A DNA stretch of 64,000 nt from CBDUBH01 sp965365345 (GCA_965365345.1 CBDUBH010000006.1:1-64000); one strand, 5' to 3'; positions 18,501 to 26,847 are shown, counted from the first letter of the stretch. Made by a program: numbers and translations. Notes: generated by a model not told the origin, from the letters alone.

Positions 18501-20075
18501 GATAATCAGTTCAAGAGATTCTTCGCTTCTTTGATAAATTATTGTTTTCTCAAAATTCATCAAAACTTTATTTATCTGAAAAAGCAAATTGAAAAGTGAT
18601 TTTGTAAGATCCTGATCATCAAAATTCGGTTCATTGAATTTCGATCTTTCTTTCTTTTTTATCGGTTCGGCTTTTTTAGGCTTTACAAAATCAACTGAAA
18701 CATTTTTATCCGGATCGTCAATAATTTTTACCGGCTGTTTTTCTTTTTCAATCTCGTGAACAAAATTCTTTTCTTTTATCAATCCGATTTTATAAAGGAA
18801 AGTACCGAAAATTAAATTTAGCACAACAACTGAAAATATTATGGTTTGCAGATCATTCCCGATTTCTGGAACTCTTTGCGCGATCAAAAAAGATAATCCT
18901 AAGATCAATCCGCCTAAAGGTAAAAATCCAAGCCAGGAATATTTTTGTACAGTCAAACTTTCTTTAACAAATTTTGAAGCTGATTTTGTTGCTAAGTAAA
19001 TTGCGATTGCGCGAAGGATAAATATTGAAATCCCAATGACGATAGAAGCAAATACAAGCGATAAATTAATTGAAGCGCCCGTAACGGTAAAAAACACAAC
19101 AAAAATCGGGAGTGCAAGCTTTTCAAGCGGAGTAAAAAAATTGTTAGAATTTTCTGAAAAATTAGAAATTAGAAATCCGGCTGTTACAAAAGTTATCAAA
19201 GTTTCCAGATGAAAAATATTTATTATTCCGCTGCCGATAATAACAAGCGCGAGAATAAAAACAAGCATTTCGCGGTGAATATATTTAATATAAACAAGTG
19301 CCAAAATTCCAATTAAAACTCCAGCCAAAAACGAAAAGAAAAATTCAATTCCGAGTTCTGCAAATACATTATAATTTGATGTCGGTGAATCGCTGAAAAT
19401 TGAATTTGAGATTGCAATCACCATAGCAAAAAGCAGAATTACCAAAATATCTTTTAGAATCGCGGTGTTCAAAACCAATTTGCCTAATTTGGAATCAGGA
19501 GAAATTTCTTTTTTTATTGCAAAAGTTAATTCCACCGAAGTGCCCAGACAAATAGTTGCAATCAATGCTCCGGCTGCTAAAATCACTGCTGAATTTTGAT
19601 TTGCCAAAAAAGGGATGTAAGGTGAAACGAAAAACGTTGCTGCGGTAATTATCAAATAAACAAAAACAATCTGAAAAATAATTATAAATGAAATTGATTT
19701 GATAGAATTTTTTAGTTCTTCTAGTTTTAATTCCATACCCGCGTAAAGTGCAATCAAACTGAATGTAACCTGATTTACAAGACTTAAATCATAAACAACA
19801 TCCAAAGAAAAAATCGTAAAAATTTTGTTCTGAATTAATTCTCCAAAAAACGGTCCGAATAAAATTCCGGCAAAAATATAACCAAGTACTTTCGGTAGTT
19901 TGATCAGACTAAAAATTTCGCCTAAAGTAAAGGAAGTTAAAATTACAAATCCCAAAGCAGCCAAAGATTTCGGATTTGCAATTCCGGATAAACTTTCGAG
20001 ATTTAGACTTTGAATAAAAAGCATAATGCCGAAAATTCCGGCAATTACCCAAAACTTTCTGAAAACTGAAATCAT
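15537..20075 (-). CDS. CPA2-type cation/proton antiporter fused to long helical region and P-loop ATPase
   Basis: At 1,512 residues it is far longer than the usual 400-650 for the family. Residues 1-430 are a Kef/CPA2 antiporter domain with about 12 membrane segments; the ion-site motif is LNTAILKDILVILL near residue 205, with Lys-Asp where KefC has Gln-Asp. Residues 430-1150 are charged and helical, partly coiled-coil. Residues 1150-1400 form a P-loop NTPase: Walker A IGEPGSGKS at about 1199-1207 and Walker B VIILEDVHKLF at about 1267. The end (about 1430-1512) looks like a winged helix. The NTPase resembles AAA+/STAND-type regulators. It overlaps both neighbours by 4 nt. ATP-dependent gating or sensing of ion flux is inference. 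Confidence 0.82.
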   Translation of the reverse strand: MISVFRKFWVIAGIFGIMLFIQSLNLESLSGIANPKSLAALGFVILTSFTLGEIFSLIKLPKVLGYIFAGILFGPFFGELIQNKIFTIFSLDVVYDLSLVNQVTFSLIALYAGMELKLEELKNSIKSISFIIIFQIVFVYLIITAATFFVSPYIPFLANQNSAVILAAGALIATICLGTSVELTFAIKKEISPDSKLGKLVLNTAILKDILVILLFAMVIAISNSIFSDSPTSNYNVFAELGIEFFFSFLAGVLIGILALVYIKYIHREMLVFILALVIIGSGIINIFHLETLITFVTAGFLISNFSENSNNFFTPLEKLALPIFVVFFTVTGASINLSLVFASIVIGISIFILRAIAIYLATKSASKFVKESLTVQKYSWLGFLPLGGLILGLSFLIAQRVPEIGNDLQTIIFSVVVLNLIFGTFLYKIGLIKEKNFVHEIEKEKQPVKIIDDPDKNVSVDFVKPKKAEPIKKKERSKFNEPNFDDQDLTKSLFNLLFQINKVLMNFEKTIIYQRSEESLELIIGVTEKYSEEYHRLKQAITTPKITADDIRSEILETKRNLAVWYNQLAEERKNIEKKILDIEPQIKELFVSLSDITDGLSQIYEVDLEPAWFNSDDDDSFTVRLRKFMIRTKFKLFKIFKDDYKLTRIIFYRNFAKYFLVGRSSEELLEVVNLVGNERLITLRKIKAIYDDMGKYFEELLQAVNEEEDSIALTTILLEKFDEIHSQLVNEINIHTNEINRTSNEISERLHFALANPYNEFLEILRIAGTFELNENRYRFSKIFDDTEENHELAFEGIRYWYNYYLGFLGDWQKDSNITKINVDVFKIIQTNLVGTANLINNLLTNVSTNLNVSLIRFKNSIDAAYKEKDVNKLAELINFAKENLTSQLLKKNIDEFSKVRKSKKLNKMIELFIKDFQKLSENLPAEILILENEDLVIQKRMPKLLPLKSLKFREIVKPILEINLPRELSEVNELLLNHINFTTLELKNIFSIVNYHINTAEKELSEEEELGLKVVYDLFIELVEKIRNRSESLSNQIAKVNTSIDQIITEKVSGITNEIEEALRIAYRQSIFEHTQKLLPKFSMQIQNYFTGVSNFFRRILISIKRGYNKNIKGVYKDIINDFEISDSFNENNFPINDFELDEKKLSKLPFIYRKLFDGTPLETTDLYVSRDEIFNIIKKAVDDFQINKPSATVLIGEPGSGKSSIINTISTKLLVNYEYIRYYFSETIYSSEDLHEILSSLLGFNRSLTTDELIINLNDRISKRVIILEDVHKLFLKKVGGFSALNFLIDIISLTNQNTLWICTINKHAWNLLDSNFNLSILFNYKINTETLNLLDIESIILNRHSVTGFEIEFIPSRYYKFRSSIFRKRDKIKQQKEIEDIYFRKLIEYSEGNILSAMYYWLKSIRSVEGNTIIMNPVRRINLSVLNNLDIKSALTLANILQHEWLTTEEHSQVFNLNIEESREILMNLTNLSLITRDQAEIDSTKFYINKFLYKQIEKELIKRNIL

Positions 20076-21307
20076 AAAACTTCCTTGGTTATTTCACCCG
20101 AATCAATAAAAAGATTCTTTACGGAAAAGTAACTTAAAATTTCGAAGAAGATAACGGAAGACAAAATTGCGCTTACGATTATCGGAGTAAAATTATTTTG
20201 ATAAACCGTAACATAATCAATGATCATTGCCGTTGCAATTGTACCGTGTGAAAGCAGTCCGCTGCCTATTTCTTCACTTAATTTTTCTTTTTCAAAAGCT
20301 GCGTGAAAAGCCAGCGAGCCGGCAGCTTTTTTTACAACAAATCTTAAAAGTAAAAATCCCGGAACAAAAATTAAAAATGTATAGAAATCCGGCGGAAGCC
20401 AAATAAAGCCCGCAAAAATTACTATAACGATTTGAAAAGGATGAATTATTTTACTTAAAGCATTTTCAAGTTTCTCGTGAATCGAAGAAAAATTTGCAAG
20501 CACAATTCCCACAATAAAATTCATGTAAAGCGGAGAAAAATACATATAATATGCAACTCCGCTTGTAAAAAGCGTAATTCCTAAAACCGCAACGAAAAGT
20601 TTATTTTCATCTTCTTCGCGACTTAAAAAAACGAAGAACAAAAATCCGATCAACACGCTTAGAAGCAAACTTACAACAGCCCATTCAACCGCGCTGAACC
20701 GGAAATTTCCCTTTATATGAATGAAAATAAAAACGAGTCCGAAAACTAAAATGCTTAAGTAAGAATTAAATTTTGATGAATCGGAAATTGCTTTAGTAAT
20801 GTTTCCTTTGGAATTAAATCTTTTTATGATTTCCGAAATAAGAGAATGTGAATTAACGGCGCCTATTGTTCCGAGCGCTAAAGCTGCGGCAACAATAAAA
20901 TAAATATCGATCTTATTTCCGAATAAAAAATAAAAGGCTAAAAATGAAATTCCGCCAATTGCAATTATTGAAGTTAAAATATCAAAGAATGCAAGCCGGA
21001 TATGTTCAATTTCCATCTTTTTGATCGAAGTAAATTTGAAGCGCAATCCGTAAGCCAATCCTAAAAGTCCGATTGATGCTGAAATAAAAGGATTAAGTTG
21101 AGATAGAACTTCGCGGTTTACAATGTTAGGAATATTAAAACCGAATTGTGAATTGATCCAATTATTAAAAGCCGGACCAATTAAAATTCCGATGAAAATA
21201 TATTCAATTCCTGAAGAAATGTAATAACGGGATGCGAATTTTGTAATCAGATATGTGATTGCATATCCGGAAATTAAAATCAGCACAAATATGAAAAGAG
21301 GATTCAT
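20072..21307 (-). CDS. CPA2-like membrane protein, possible non-transporting antiporter homologue
   Basis: The 411-residue protein has about 12 hydrophobic segments in the arrangement of CPA2 Na+/H+ or K+/H+ exchangers (GILIGPAFNNWI near residue 40, ASIGLLGLAYGLRF near 77). At the position of the conserved acidic ion-binding pair it reads DSSKFNSYLSILVF (near residue 180), with Asn where an Asp is expected, so transport may be lost or altered; this rests on alignment by eye. It is the first gene of the antiporter-MscS operon and overlaps the next gene by ATGA. No Shine-Dalgarno is visible. It could form a heterodimer with the fused partner. Confidence 0.78.
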   Translation of the reverse strand: MNPLFIFVLILISGYAITYLITKFASRYYISSGIEYIFIGILIGPAFNNWINSQFGFNIPNIVNREVLSQLNPFISASIGLLGLAYGLRFKFTSIKKMEIEHIRLAFFDILTSIIAIGGISFLAFYFLFGNKIDIYFIVAAALALGTIGAVNSHSLISEIIKRFNSKGNITKAISDSSKFNSYLSILVFGLVFIFIHIKGNFRFSAVEWAVVSLLLSVLIGFLFFVFLSREEDENKLFVAVLGITLFTSGVAYYMYFSPLYMNFIVGIVLANFSSIHEKLENALSKIIHPFQIVIVIFAGFIWLPPDFYTFLIFVPGFLLLRFVVKKAAGSLAFHAAFEKEKLSEEIGSGLLSHGTIATAMIIDYVTVYQNNFTPIIVSAILSSVIFFEILSYFSVKNLFIDSGEITKEVL

Positions 21308-21420
21308 TTAATTATTTTAAATTTTTATCATTTCAATATAATAAATCTACTAAACTTACTAAAATTAATAAAACTTTACTTTTAAAGGAAAAACTTCTAT
21401 TTTAATAAAAACAAATTAAT

Positions 21421-21450
21421 TTCTTTAAGTTTATCCCGTGAGGTAAAGAA
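21421..21450 (+). promoter_or_regulatory. PyrR-binding loop-like hairpin in pyr leader
   Basis: The arms TTCTTTA (21421-21427) and TAAAGAA (21444-21450) pair perfectly around a loop containing ATCCCGTGAGGT (21433-21444). This matches the core of the published PyrR RNA consensus ARUCCNGNGAGGYU at 10 of 12 defined positions, as judged by eye. Its position upstream of pyrR fits an anti-antiterminator or translational operator. Confidence 0.65.
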
Positions 21451-21453
21451 GGA

Positions 21454-21642
21454 ATGACCAAAAATAATACCGCAAAATTTACAACTCAAAATTCATTCGA
21501 ATTTCACTTTAAAGATTTTCACTATTTCAATTTTAAGCGAAAGATTTTCTTTTCGTTTTTAAATTTTAAAAAATCAATTTTAAATAACTTTCAAAAGGAG
21601 AACCTCCAAAGCAATTTAGCCGGGAGGTATTTTTTTATATGA
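21454..21642 (+). CDS. Possible 62-residue pyr leader ORF
   Basis: An ATG at 21454 follows the GAGG of the PyrR-like loop by 10 nt, opens a 62-codon Lys/Asn/Phe-rich frame with no similarity I recognise, and ends in a TGA that overlaps the pyrR ATG (ATGA). The composition is low-complexity, so it may be chance. If real it could couple pyrR translation to PyrR binding. It spans the attenuator hairpin. Confidence 0.3.
   Translation: MTKNNTAKFTTQNSFEFHFKDFHYFNFKRKIFFSFLNFKKSILNNFQKENLQSNLAGRYFFI
21602..21637 (+). terminator. Attenuator hairpin that also hides the pyrR ribosome site
   Basis: ACCTCC (21602-21607) pairs with GGAGGT (21623-21628), followed by a T tract up to 21636, directly before the pyrR start at 21639. 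The 3' arm GGGAGG is also the only good Shine-Dalgarno for pyrR. GAGGT in the PyrR-like loop (21440-21444) could pair with ACCTC (21602-21606) as the alternative antiterminator. Confidence 0.65.
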
Positions 21643-22187
21643 ACATAAAAGCAAAAATTATTGATGAACAAGGGATGAACCGCACAATTACCCGTTTATC
21701 TCACGAGATCCTTGAAAAAAATAAGGGATCTGAAAATGTAGTTTTAATTGGCATGAGAACCCGCGGCGAATTTATCGCAAAAAGAATTCTTGATAAAATA
21801 AAAGAGATTGATAATTCTCAGCCGCAATACGGGGTTTTGGATATTACACTTTACCGCGATGATTTCAGAAAAAGAATTAAACAGCCTGAAGCATCTGTTA
21901 CAAATATTACATTCGATCTTAATGAAAAAGATGTAATTCTGATTGATGATGTTTTATATACCGGAAGAACTTCGAGAAGCGCGTTAAATGCTTTGATGGA
22001 TTTAGGCAGACCAAATACAGTTCAACTTTGCGTTTTGGTTGATAGAGGTCACAGAGAGCTTCCGATAAAAGCAGATTTTATCGGCAAAAATATTCCGACT
22101 TCCATCAATGAAGAAGTAAAGGTAAAAATGAAAGAAATTGATGATGAAGATGCAGTTTATTTAATTGATGTTTCCAAAGAAAATTAA
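21639..22187 (+). CDS. pyrR: PyrR, pyrimidine operon regulator / uracil phosphoribosyltransferase
   Basis: The 182-residue protein is of normal length. The PRPP-binding signature VILIDDVLYTGRTSRSALNAL lies at about residues 98-118, and RTRGEFIAKR and DITLYRDDF in the N-terminal half are typical of PyrR. In other bacteria PyrR binds pyr mRNA in the presence of UMP and lowers pyr expression; many members also have weak UPRTase activity. It is first in a pyrR-pyrB-pyrC operon with 17-bp and about 15-bp gaps. The upstream leader carries a matching RNA site, supporting a true regulatory role here. Confidence 0.95.
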   Translation: MNIKAKIIDEQGMNRTITRLSHEILEKNKGSENVVLIGMRTRGEFIAKRILDKIKEIDNSQPQYGVLDITLYRDDFRKRIKQPEASVTNITFDLNEKDVILIDDVLYTGRTSRSALNALMDLGRPNTVQLCVLVDRGHRELPIKADFIGKNIPTSINEEVKVKMKEIDDEDAVYLIDVSKEN

Positions 22188-22204
22188 AAAGAGAGAATTA
22201 TAAA

Positions 22205-23125
22205 ATGCCACTTTCAACAAGACATTTATTAGGATTGCAGGGAGTTTCTCAAGAAGATATTCAATTGATATTGGATACCGCAGTAACTTTCCGCGAAGTC
22301 CTTGAACGCCCGATAAAAAAAGTGCCTACTTTACAAGGCAAAACAATTGTAAATCTTTTTTACGAAAATTCTACCAGAACAAGAATTTCATTTGAGTTAG
22401 CACAAAAAAGACTTTCAGCTGATACTGTAAATTTTTCAACTTCTACAAGCAGCACAAAAAAAGGTGAAACTTTTAAAGATACTGTTAGAAATATTGAAGC
22501 GATGAAGGTTGATATGATCGTTGTAAGACACGAATCTGCCGGAGTGCCGCAATACTTAACAAAAATTTCAAAAGCGAATATTATAAATGCAGGCGATGGC
22601 ACTCACGAACATCCAACACAAGCTTTGCTTGATATGTATTCAATAAGAGAGAAATTAGGAAGATTGGAAGGTTTGAAAGTTTGTATTGTTGGCGATATTG
22701 CTCACAGCAGAGTTGCGCTTTCAAATATTTTCGGATTAAAAGCGATGGGCGCGGAAGTTTCACTTTGCGGACCGCATTCAATGATGCCGCGTGATATTGA
22801 AAAACTCGGCGTAAAAATTATTACAAATATTGATCAGGCAATTGAAGAAAGCGATGTGCTGAATGTTTTAAGAATTCAGCTTGAAAGAAAAGCAGGAAGT
22901 TCATTCCCGAGTGTACGCGAATATCATAAATATTTCGGAATTACTGAAGAAAGATTGGAAAAATTCAACAAAGATATTGTTATTTTACATCCCGGACCAA
23001 TTAACCGCGGTGTTGAAATTTCATCAGAAGTTGCCGATGGTCCTTATCAAATTATTTTAGATCAGGTTACAAACGGCGTTGCAGTAAGAATGGCAGTACT
23101 TTATTTACTTGGTACTTTAAACTAA
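22205..23125 (+). CDS. pyrB: Aspartate carbamoyltransferase catalytic subunit
   Basis: This 306-residue enzyme makes N-carbamoyl-aspartate from carbamoyl phosphate and aspartate, the first committed step of UMP synthesis. The carbamoyl-phosphate motif NSTRTRISFE is near residue 54, HPTQALLDMYSI near 136, and the HPGPINRGVEI block near 261. No pyrI regulatory subunit gene follows, so the enzyme is probably of the class without PyrI and associates with dihydroorotase or acts as a trimer. The gene lies between pyrR and pyrC on one transcript. Confidence 0.96.
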   Translation: MPLSTRHLLGLQGVSQEDIQLILDTAVTFREVLERPIKKVPTLQGKTIVNLFYENSTRTRISFELAQKRLSADTVNFSTSTSSTKKGETFKDTVRNIEAMKVDMIVVRHESAGVPQYLTKISKANIINAGDGTHEHPTQALLDMYSIREKLGRLEGLKVCIVGDIAHSRVALSNIFGLKAMGAEVSLCGPHSMMPRDIEKLGVKIITNIDQAIEESDVLNVLRIQLERKAGSSFPSVREYHKYFGITEERLEKFNKDIVILHPGPINRGVEISSEVADGPYQIILDQVTNGVAVRMAVLYLLGTLN

Positions 23126-23140
23126 AAACGGAAATTGAAA

Positions 23141-24433
23141 ATGAAAATAATATTAAAAAATTTAACTTTGATAAATCCCGATCAAAATCTAAATCAAAAA
23201 TCCGATTTACTTATTGTTGATGGAATTATTAAAAAGATCGGAAATTTAACTCCCGATGATGAAAATAAAACAGAAGTTTACGATTTCAAAAATAAGATCT
23301 GCGTTCCCGGATTATTTGATATGCACGTTCATTTACGCGAGCCGGGAAGGGAAGATGAAGAAACAGTTGAAACAGGAAGCAACAGCGCAGCAGCAGGCGG
23401 CTTTACAGGCGTTGCGTGCATGCCGAATACAAATCCCGCAATTGATTCTGCGGAAGTTGTGAAATTTGTAATTGAAAAAGCATCAAAGCATTTAGTTGAT
23501 GTTTATCCAATTGCTGCTGTTACTGCCGGAAGAAAAGGAGAGAATCTTTCTCCGATGTATGAACTTATTGAAGCAGGAGCTGTAGGATTCAGTGATGATG
23601 GCGATGCTGTAAAATCAGCCTCAATTTTGCGTACAGCTTTGGAATATTCCGCTGATTTTAATACTCCGATAATTGAACATTGCGAAGAGCCTTCACTTGC
23701 AGGCGGCGCGATGAATGAAAGTTTTACATCTACATATTTGGGCTTACCCGGAATTCCCACAGTTGCAGAAGATCTGATTGTAATGCGCGATATTATGATG
23801 GCTGAATACACCGGCGGAAAAATTCACGTTGCGCACATTAGTTCAAAAAATTCTGTTGAACTTGTTCGCCAAGCAAAGAAAAAAGGTCTGCGTGTTACTG
23901 CTGAAGTTGCTCCTCATCATTTTACATTAACCGATGAAGCTGTAAAAAGCTACGATACAAATACAAAAATGAATCCGCCTCTTCGCACAAAATCCGATCT
24001 TGATGCAATGATTGAGGGATTAAAAGACGGCACGATTGATTGTATTGCAAGCGATCACGCTCCGCATTCTTTGGAAGAAAAAGAAATGGAATTCCAATAT
24101 GCGCCCAACGGAATTGTCGGGCTTGAAACTCAAGTCGGTTTAACTTTAAGCGAACTTTATCACAAGAAACATTTATCGATTGAACAAGTTATCGAAAAAC
24201 TTTCCATAAATCCGAGAAAGATTTTGAATATTCCGGTGCCGCAAATTAAAGAAGGTGAAGTTGCTAATCTTACAATTATTGATACCGATTTGGTTTGGAC
24301 AGTTGATATCAAAAAGTTCAAATCGAAATGCAAAAATTCTCCATTTGATAAAAGATTGTTAACAGGAAAAGCAATAGCATCAATAAATAAAGGCAAAATG
24401 TTTGTTGAAGGAAAATTCGTAAATTTAAAATAA
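23141..24433 (+). CDS. pyrC: Dihydroorotase
   Basis: About 430 residues with the amidohydrolase metal motif DMHVHLREPG (His pair near residues 61-63), CMPNTNPA, SDDGDAV, EHCEE, AHISS and SDHAPHS near 304, which mark a type I (PyrC/AllB-like) dihydroorotase. It closes carbamoyl-aspartate to dihydroorotate. A TTG lies six bases upstream in frame at 23135; I prefer ATG 23141 because it gives the standard MKIILKNL start. It is the last gene of the pyr operon and is followed by a strong hairpin terminator. Later pyr genes are not in the window. Confidence 0.94.
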   Translation: MKIILKNLTLINPDQNLNQKSDLLIVDGIIKKIGNLTPDDENKTEVYDFKNKICVPGLFDMHVHLREPGREDEETVETGSNSAAAGGFTGVACMPNTNPAIDSAEVVKFVIEKASKHLVDVYPIAAVTAGRKGENLSPMYELIEAGAVGFSDDGDAVKSASILRTALEYSADFNTPIIEHCEEPSLAGGAMNESFTSTYLGLPGIPTVAEDLIVMRDIMMAEYTGGKIHVAHISSKNSVELVRQAKKKGLRVTAEVAPHHFTLTDEAVKSYDTNTKMNPPLRTKSDLDAMIEGLKDGTIDCIASDHAPHSLEEKEMEFQYAPNGIVGLETQVGLTLSELYHKKHLSIEQVIEKLSINPRKILNIPVPQIKEGEVANLTIIDTDLVWTVDIKKFKSKCKNSPFDKRLLTGKAIASINKGKMFVEGKFVNLK

Positions 24434-24460
24434 AATTTTTTTTCAAATTGAAATTCTGAA

Positions 24461-24498
24461 GCGTCATTCCGGCTTGTCCGGAATCAGACGCTTTTTTT
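24461..24498 (+). terminator. Terminator of the pyr operon
   Basis: Nested arms gcgtc/gacgc and attccgg/ccggaat surround a short loop, followed by a run of T. The inner palindrome with attccgg also occurs in the terminator at 34111. Confidence 0.88.
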
Positions 24499-24607
24499 AT
24501 TATTACAAAAAGTATTTTTTCAAAAATAATTTCACGAAAAAAACTTTAACTTTTTATTTTTGAAATTATTTATATTAAGTGAATAAAATTTTCAGAGGGC
24601 GCTTAAA

Positions 24608-25336
24608 ATGAATGAAAACAAATATGTTGTTCCTGTTATAATATTGTCTTTTACTTTGTTGATTTCAGTAGTTATGCTTTCATACACTTGGAAAGGCAAC
24701 AGAAAAATCAACCAAACAATAACTGTAACCGGTTCAGCAAAAAAAGAAATTGTTGCGGATATCGGATTTTTACGCGGATCAATAAATGCGCGCGGAGCAA
24801 CAGCAGAACTTGCGTTTAATGATCTCAATTCACAAAAACCTGTTTTAATTAATTATCTTGAAAGTAAAGGATTTGCAAAAGATAAAATTGAATTTTTTAC
24901 GGTAAATAATTACCCGGTTTATGAAATTGGTCCGAACGGAATTTCAACCAACAGAATTCTGGAATATAATTATTCACAAAGAATTGAAATTCAATCTAAT
25001 GATGTAAATAAAATTAAAGAAATTTCCCTTGATATTTCTTCTCTTGTTAGCAAAGGAGTCAATTTCAATGTTGAAAATCCTGAATATTACTATTCAAAAT
25101 TGGCTGATCTTAAAATTGAAATTCAGGCAGAAGCAGCGAAAGATGCTAAAAACAGAGCCGAGAAAATTGCCGAAGCTACAGGAAGAAATTTGGGAGTTTT
25201 AACTAACGCGCGAATGGGAGTTTTACAGATCACTCCTAAGTTTTCTAACATGATATCGGATTACGGAATGAATGATGTTTCTTCGATCGAAAAAGAAATT
25301 ACTGCGGTTGTATCCGCTTCTTTTGAAATTGAATAA
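24608..25336 (+). CDS. SIMPL-domain (DUF541) membrane-anchored protein
   Basis: The 242-residue protein has one N-terminal transmembrane anchor (about 7-27) and a periplasmic SIMPL domain: ITVTGSAKKEIVADIGFLRGSI at the start, the AEAAKDAKNRAEKIAEATGRNLG helix at about 177-200 and a C-terminal VSASFEIE strand. SIMPL proteins such as BP26 form ring-like oligomers; their role in the envelope is poorly defined. The start follows AGAGGGCGC. It is single and ends near a bidirectional terminator shared with the next, convergent gene. Confidence 0.88.
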   Translation: MNENKYVVPVIILSFTLLISVVMLSYTWKGNRKINQTITVTGSAKKEIVADIGFLRGSINARGATAELAFNDLNSQKPVLINYLESKGFAKDKIEFFTVNNYPVYEIGPNGISTNRILEYNYSQRIEIQSNDVNKIKEISLDISSLVSKGVNFNVENPEYYYSKLADLKIEIQAEAAKDAKNRAEKIAEATGRNLGVLTNARMGVLQITPKFSNMISDYGMNDVSSIEKEITAVVSASFEIE

Positions 25337-25439
25337 AAAAACGGAAGATTGTTCAAAGGTAAATATAGTTCGAAATTATTCTAAGAAACTTTTAATTATT
25401 TCTTTAGATAAAAATCATTTGTCAAAGTTTTACAAAAAA

Positions 25440-25475
25440 AAGATCCGCAATGAAAATTCAAAGCGGATCTTTTTT
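25440..25475. terminator. Bidirectional terminator between SIMPL and POT-type transporter genes
   Basis: AAGATCCGC (25440-25448) pairs with GCGGATCTT (25463-25471), with an A run before and T run after. It separates two convergent genes. Confidence 0.9.
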
Positions 25476-25494
25476 ATAATAACCGAGAATGAAA

Positions 25495-26847
25495 TTAAGC
25501 GGTTTTAATTCCTCTTTTTTTATCAAGATTACTAACAACTTTATTATAAATTAAAAGTGCAACTGCTGCGGTAAATCCGATCGCAGCAAAATAATACCAA
25601 ATATAATGTGCTTTATCGTAGGCGGTTTCCAATTGTGCAGCAGATATGGTTGAGGGATCCGGAGCATAAGCAGTCAATAAATATCCTGAAATTCCAAATC
25701 CTAAAAGTGATGCCAAAAATGAATGTAAATGGCTGAATCCCATATACAATCCTTCTTCACCTTTTGGCGCCTGCAATGAAAAATATTCCAAAAATCTTGG
25801 TGATATAAAAGTTTCAGCCAATCCTTGAAATACAATTCCTACGATCATCATAACTGTTACAGGATGCATTGTAAACAATCCGAAAATGTTTACTTGAGTT
25901 CCTGCGTAAGATTCTAAAATCGGACTTGCAGCCATACAAAGCGCGGAAATTGGCATAATGAACATTCCCACAGTCATTGAAGTAACCGCTCTTACTTTAC
26001 TCATTAAATGAGTTATTAAAACAACGGTTGTCATAACTACGAAAGGATTTACGTTTGCTATCCATTCGGGAGAAGCCTCTTCGCCCACTAATCTTAAAAC
26101 ATATTTAGGCATTGTTGCATAAAGCTGATGCTGAATTATCCAAAATCCTGTAACAATTAAAATCAAACTAAGCAATCTGAAATTTTTTAAAACTCTGATA
26201 AATCCTGCCCAAATCTCTTTTATGTTCTTTTTTTCGCCTTCCATATCAACATTTTTATAGTAGAAAAATACTACAACCAAAGCGATAAAGGTCATTGCGG
26301 CAGCGTAAAAATTAATTGATTCTAAACCCCATTTCAATCTTAAAGGATAAGCAAAAGTTTTTCCTAAGAATGCTCCAACATTTACAATTCCGTAGAAAAT
26401 TGAATACGCTCTTGCGCGGTTATGTTCATTTGTAGTTTTTGCAACTGTTCCGGTAATAATAGATTTTATAAATGAACCGCCAAACATTAAAACGACAATT
26501 GCCGGCAAAACTGTAGCTTTATAAGGTAATGCGCCTAAAGTAAAATAGCCGATAGTTAAAAGCGAAAAAGCTAAAATTATTGCTTTTCTGAAACCGATCT
26601 TATCAGCGAAAGCTCCTGTAAAGGTTGGCAGAAAATATAATCCGGCAGAAAAAACGCCGCCTATCCAAGCCGCCCAAATATCATTAAATCCTACGACTCT
26701 TGTTAAATACAAAGTGATAGCAATAAAAACGGCGTAATAAGCTGCGCGTTCAAAAAGTTCAACTCCGTTTGCAGTCCAAAACGCTTTAGGATATTTCCAT
26801 GTTGATTGATTCGCCTCAGCTCCGGGTGTGTTATTTGGATTATTCAC
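25495..26847 (-). CDS. Major facilitator transporter, POT (peptide:proton) type
   Basis: The 450-residue protein has about 12 membrane segments. The N-terminal FWTANGVELFERAAYYAVF closely follows the POT/PTR signature ELFERxxYY, and FADKIGFRKA is the loop 2-3 MFS motif. POT proteins import di- and tripeptides with protons; the E1xxE2RFxYY motif is incomplete here, so the substrate may differ. It is monocistronic and divergent from corA. The window's many peptidases make a peptide substrate plausible, but this is inference. Confidence 0.85.
   Translation of the reverse strand: MNNPNNTPGAEANQSTWKYPKAFWTANGVELFERAAYYAVFIAITLYLTRVVGFNDIWAAWIGGVFSAGLYFLPTFTGAFADKIGFRKAIILAFSLLTIGYFTLGALPYKATVLPAIVVLMFGGSFIKSIITGTVAKTTNEHNRARAYSIFYGIVNVGAFLGKTFAYPLRLKWGLESINFYAAAMTFIALVVVFFYYKNVDMEGEKKNIKEIWAGFIRVLKNFRLLSLILIVTGFWIIQHQLYATMPKYVLRLVGEEASPEWIANVNPFVVMTTVVLITHLMSKVRAVTSMTVGMFIMPISALCMAASPILESYAGTQVNIFGLFTMHPVTVMMIVGIVFQGLAETFISPRFLEYFSLQAPKGEEGLYMGFSHLHSFLASLLGFGISGYLLTAYAPDPSTISAAQLETAYDKAHYIWYYFAAIGFTAAVALLIYNKVVSNLDKKRGIKTA

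Larger units (their letters stand above)
21308..21638. other. pyr leader region and divergent promoter zone
   Basis: This 331-bp AT-rich region separates the minus-strand antiporter operon from pyrR. The first 110 bases hold no recognisable signal beyond A/T runs where promoters for both directions must lie. The rest contains a PyrR-binding-like hairpin, a possible 62-codon leader ORF and an attenuator hairpin, listed separately. Confidence 0.6.
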
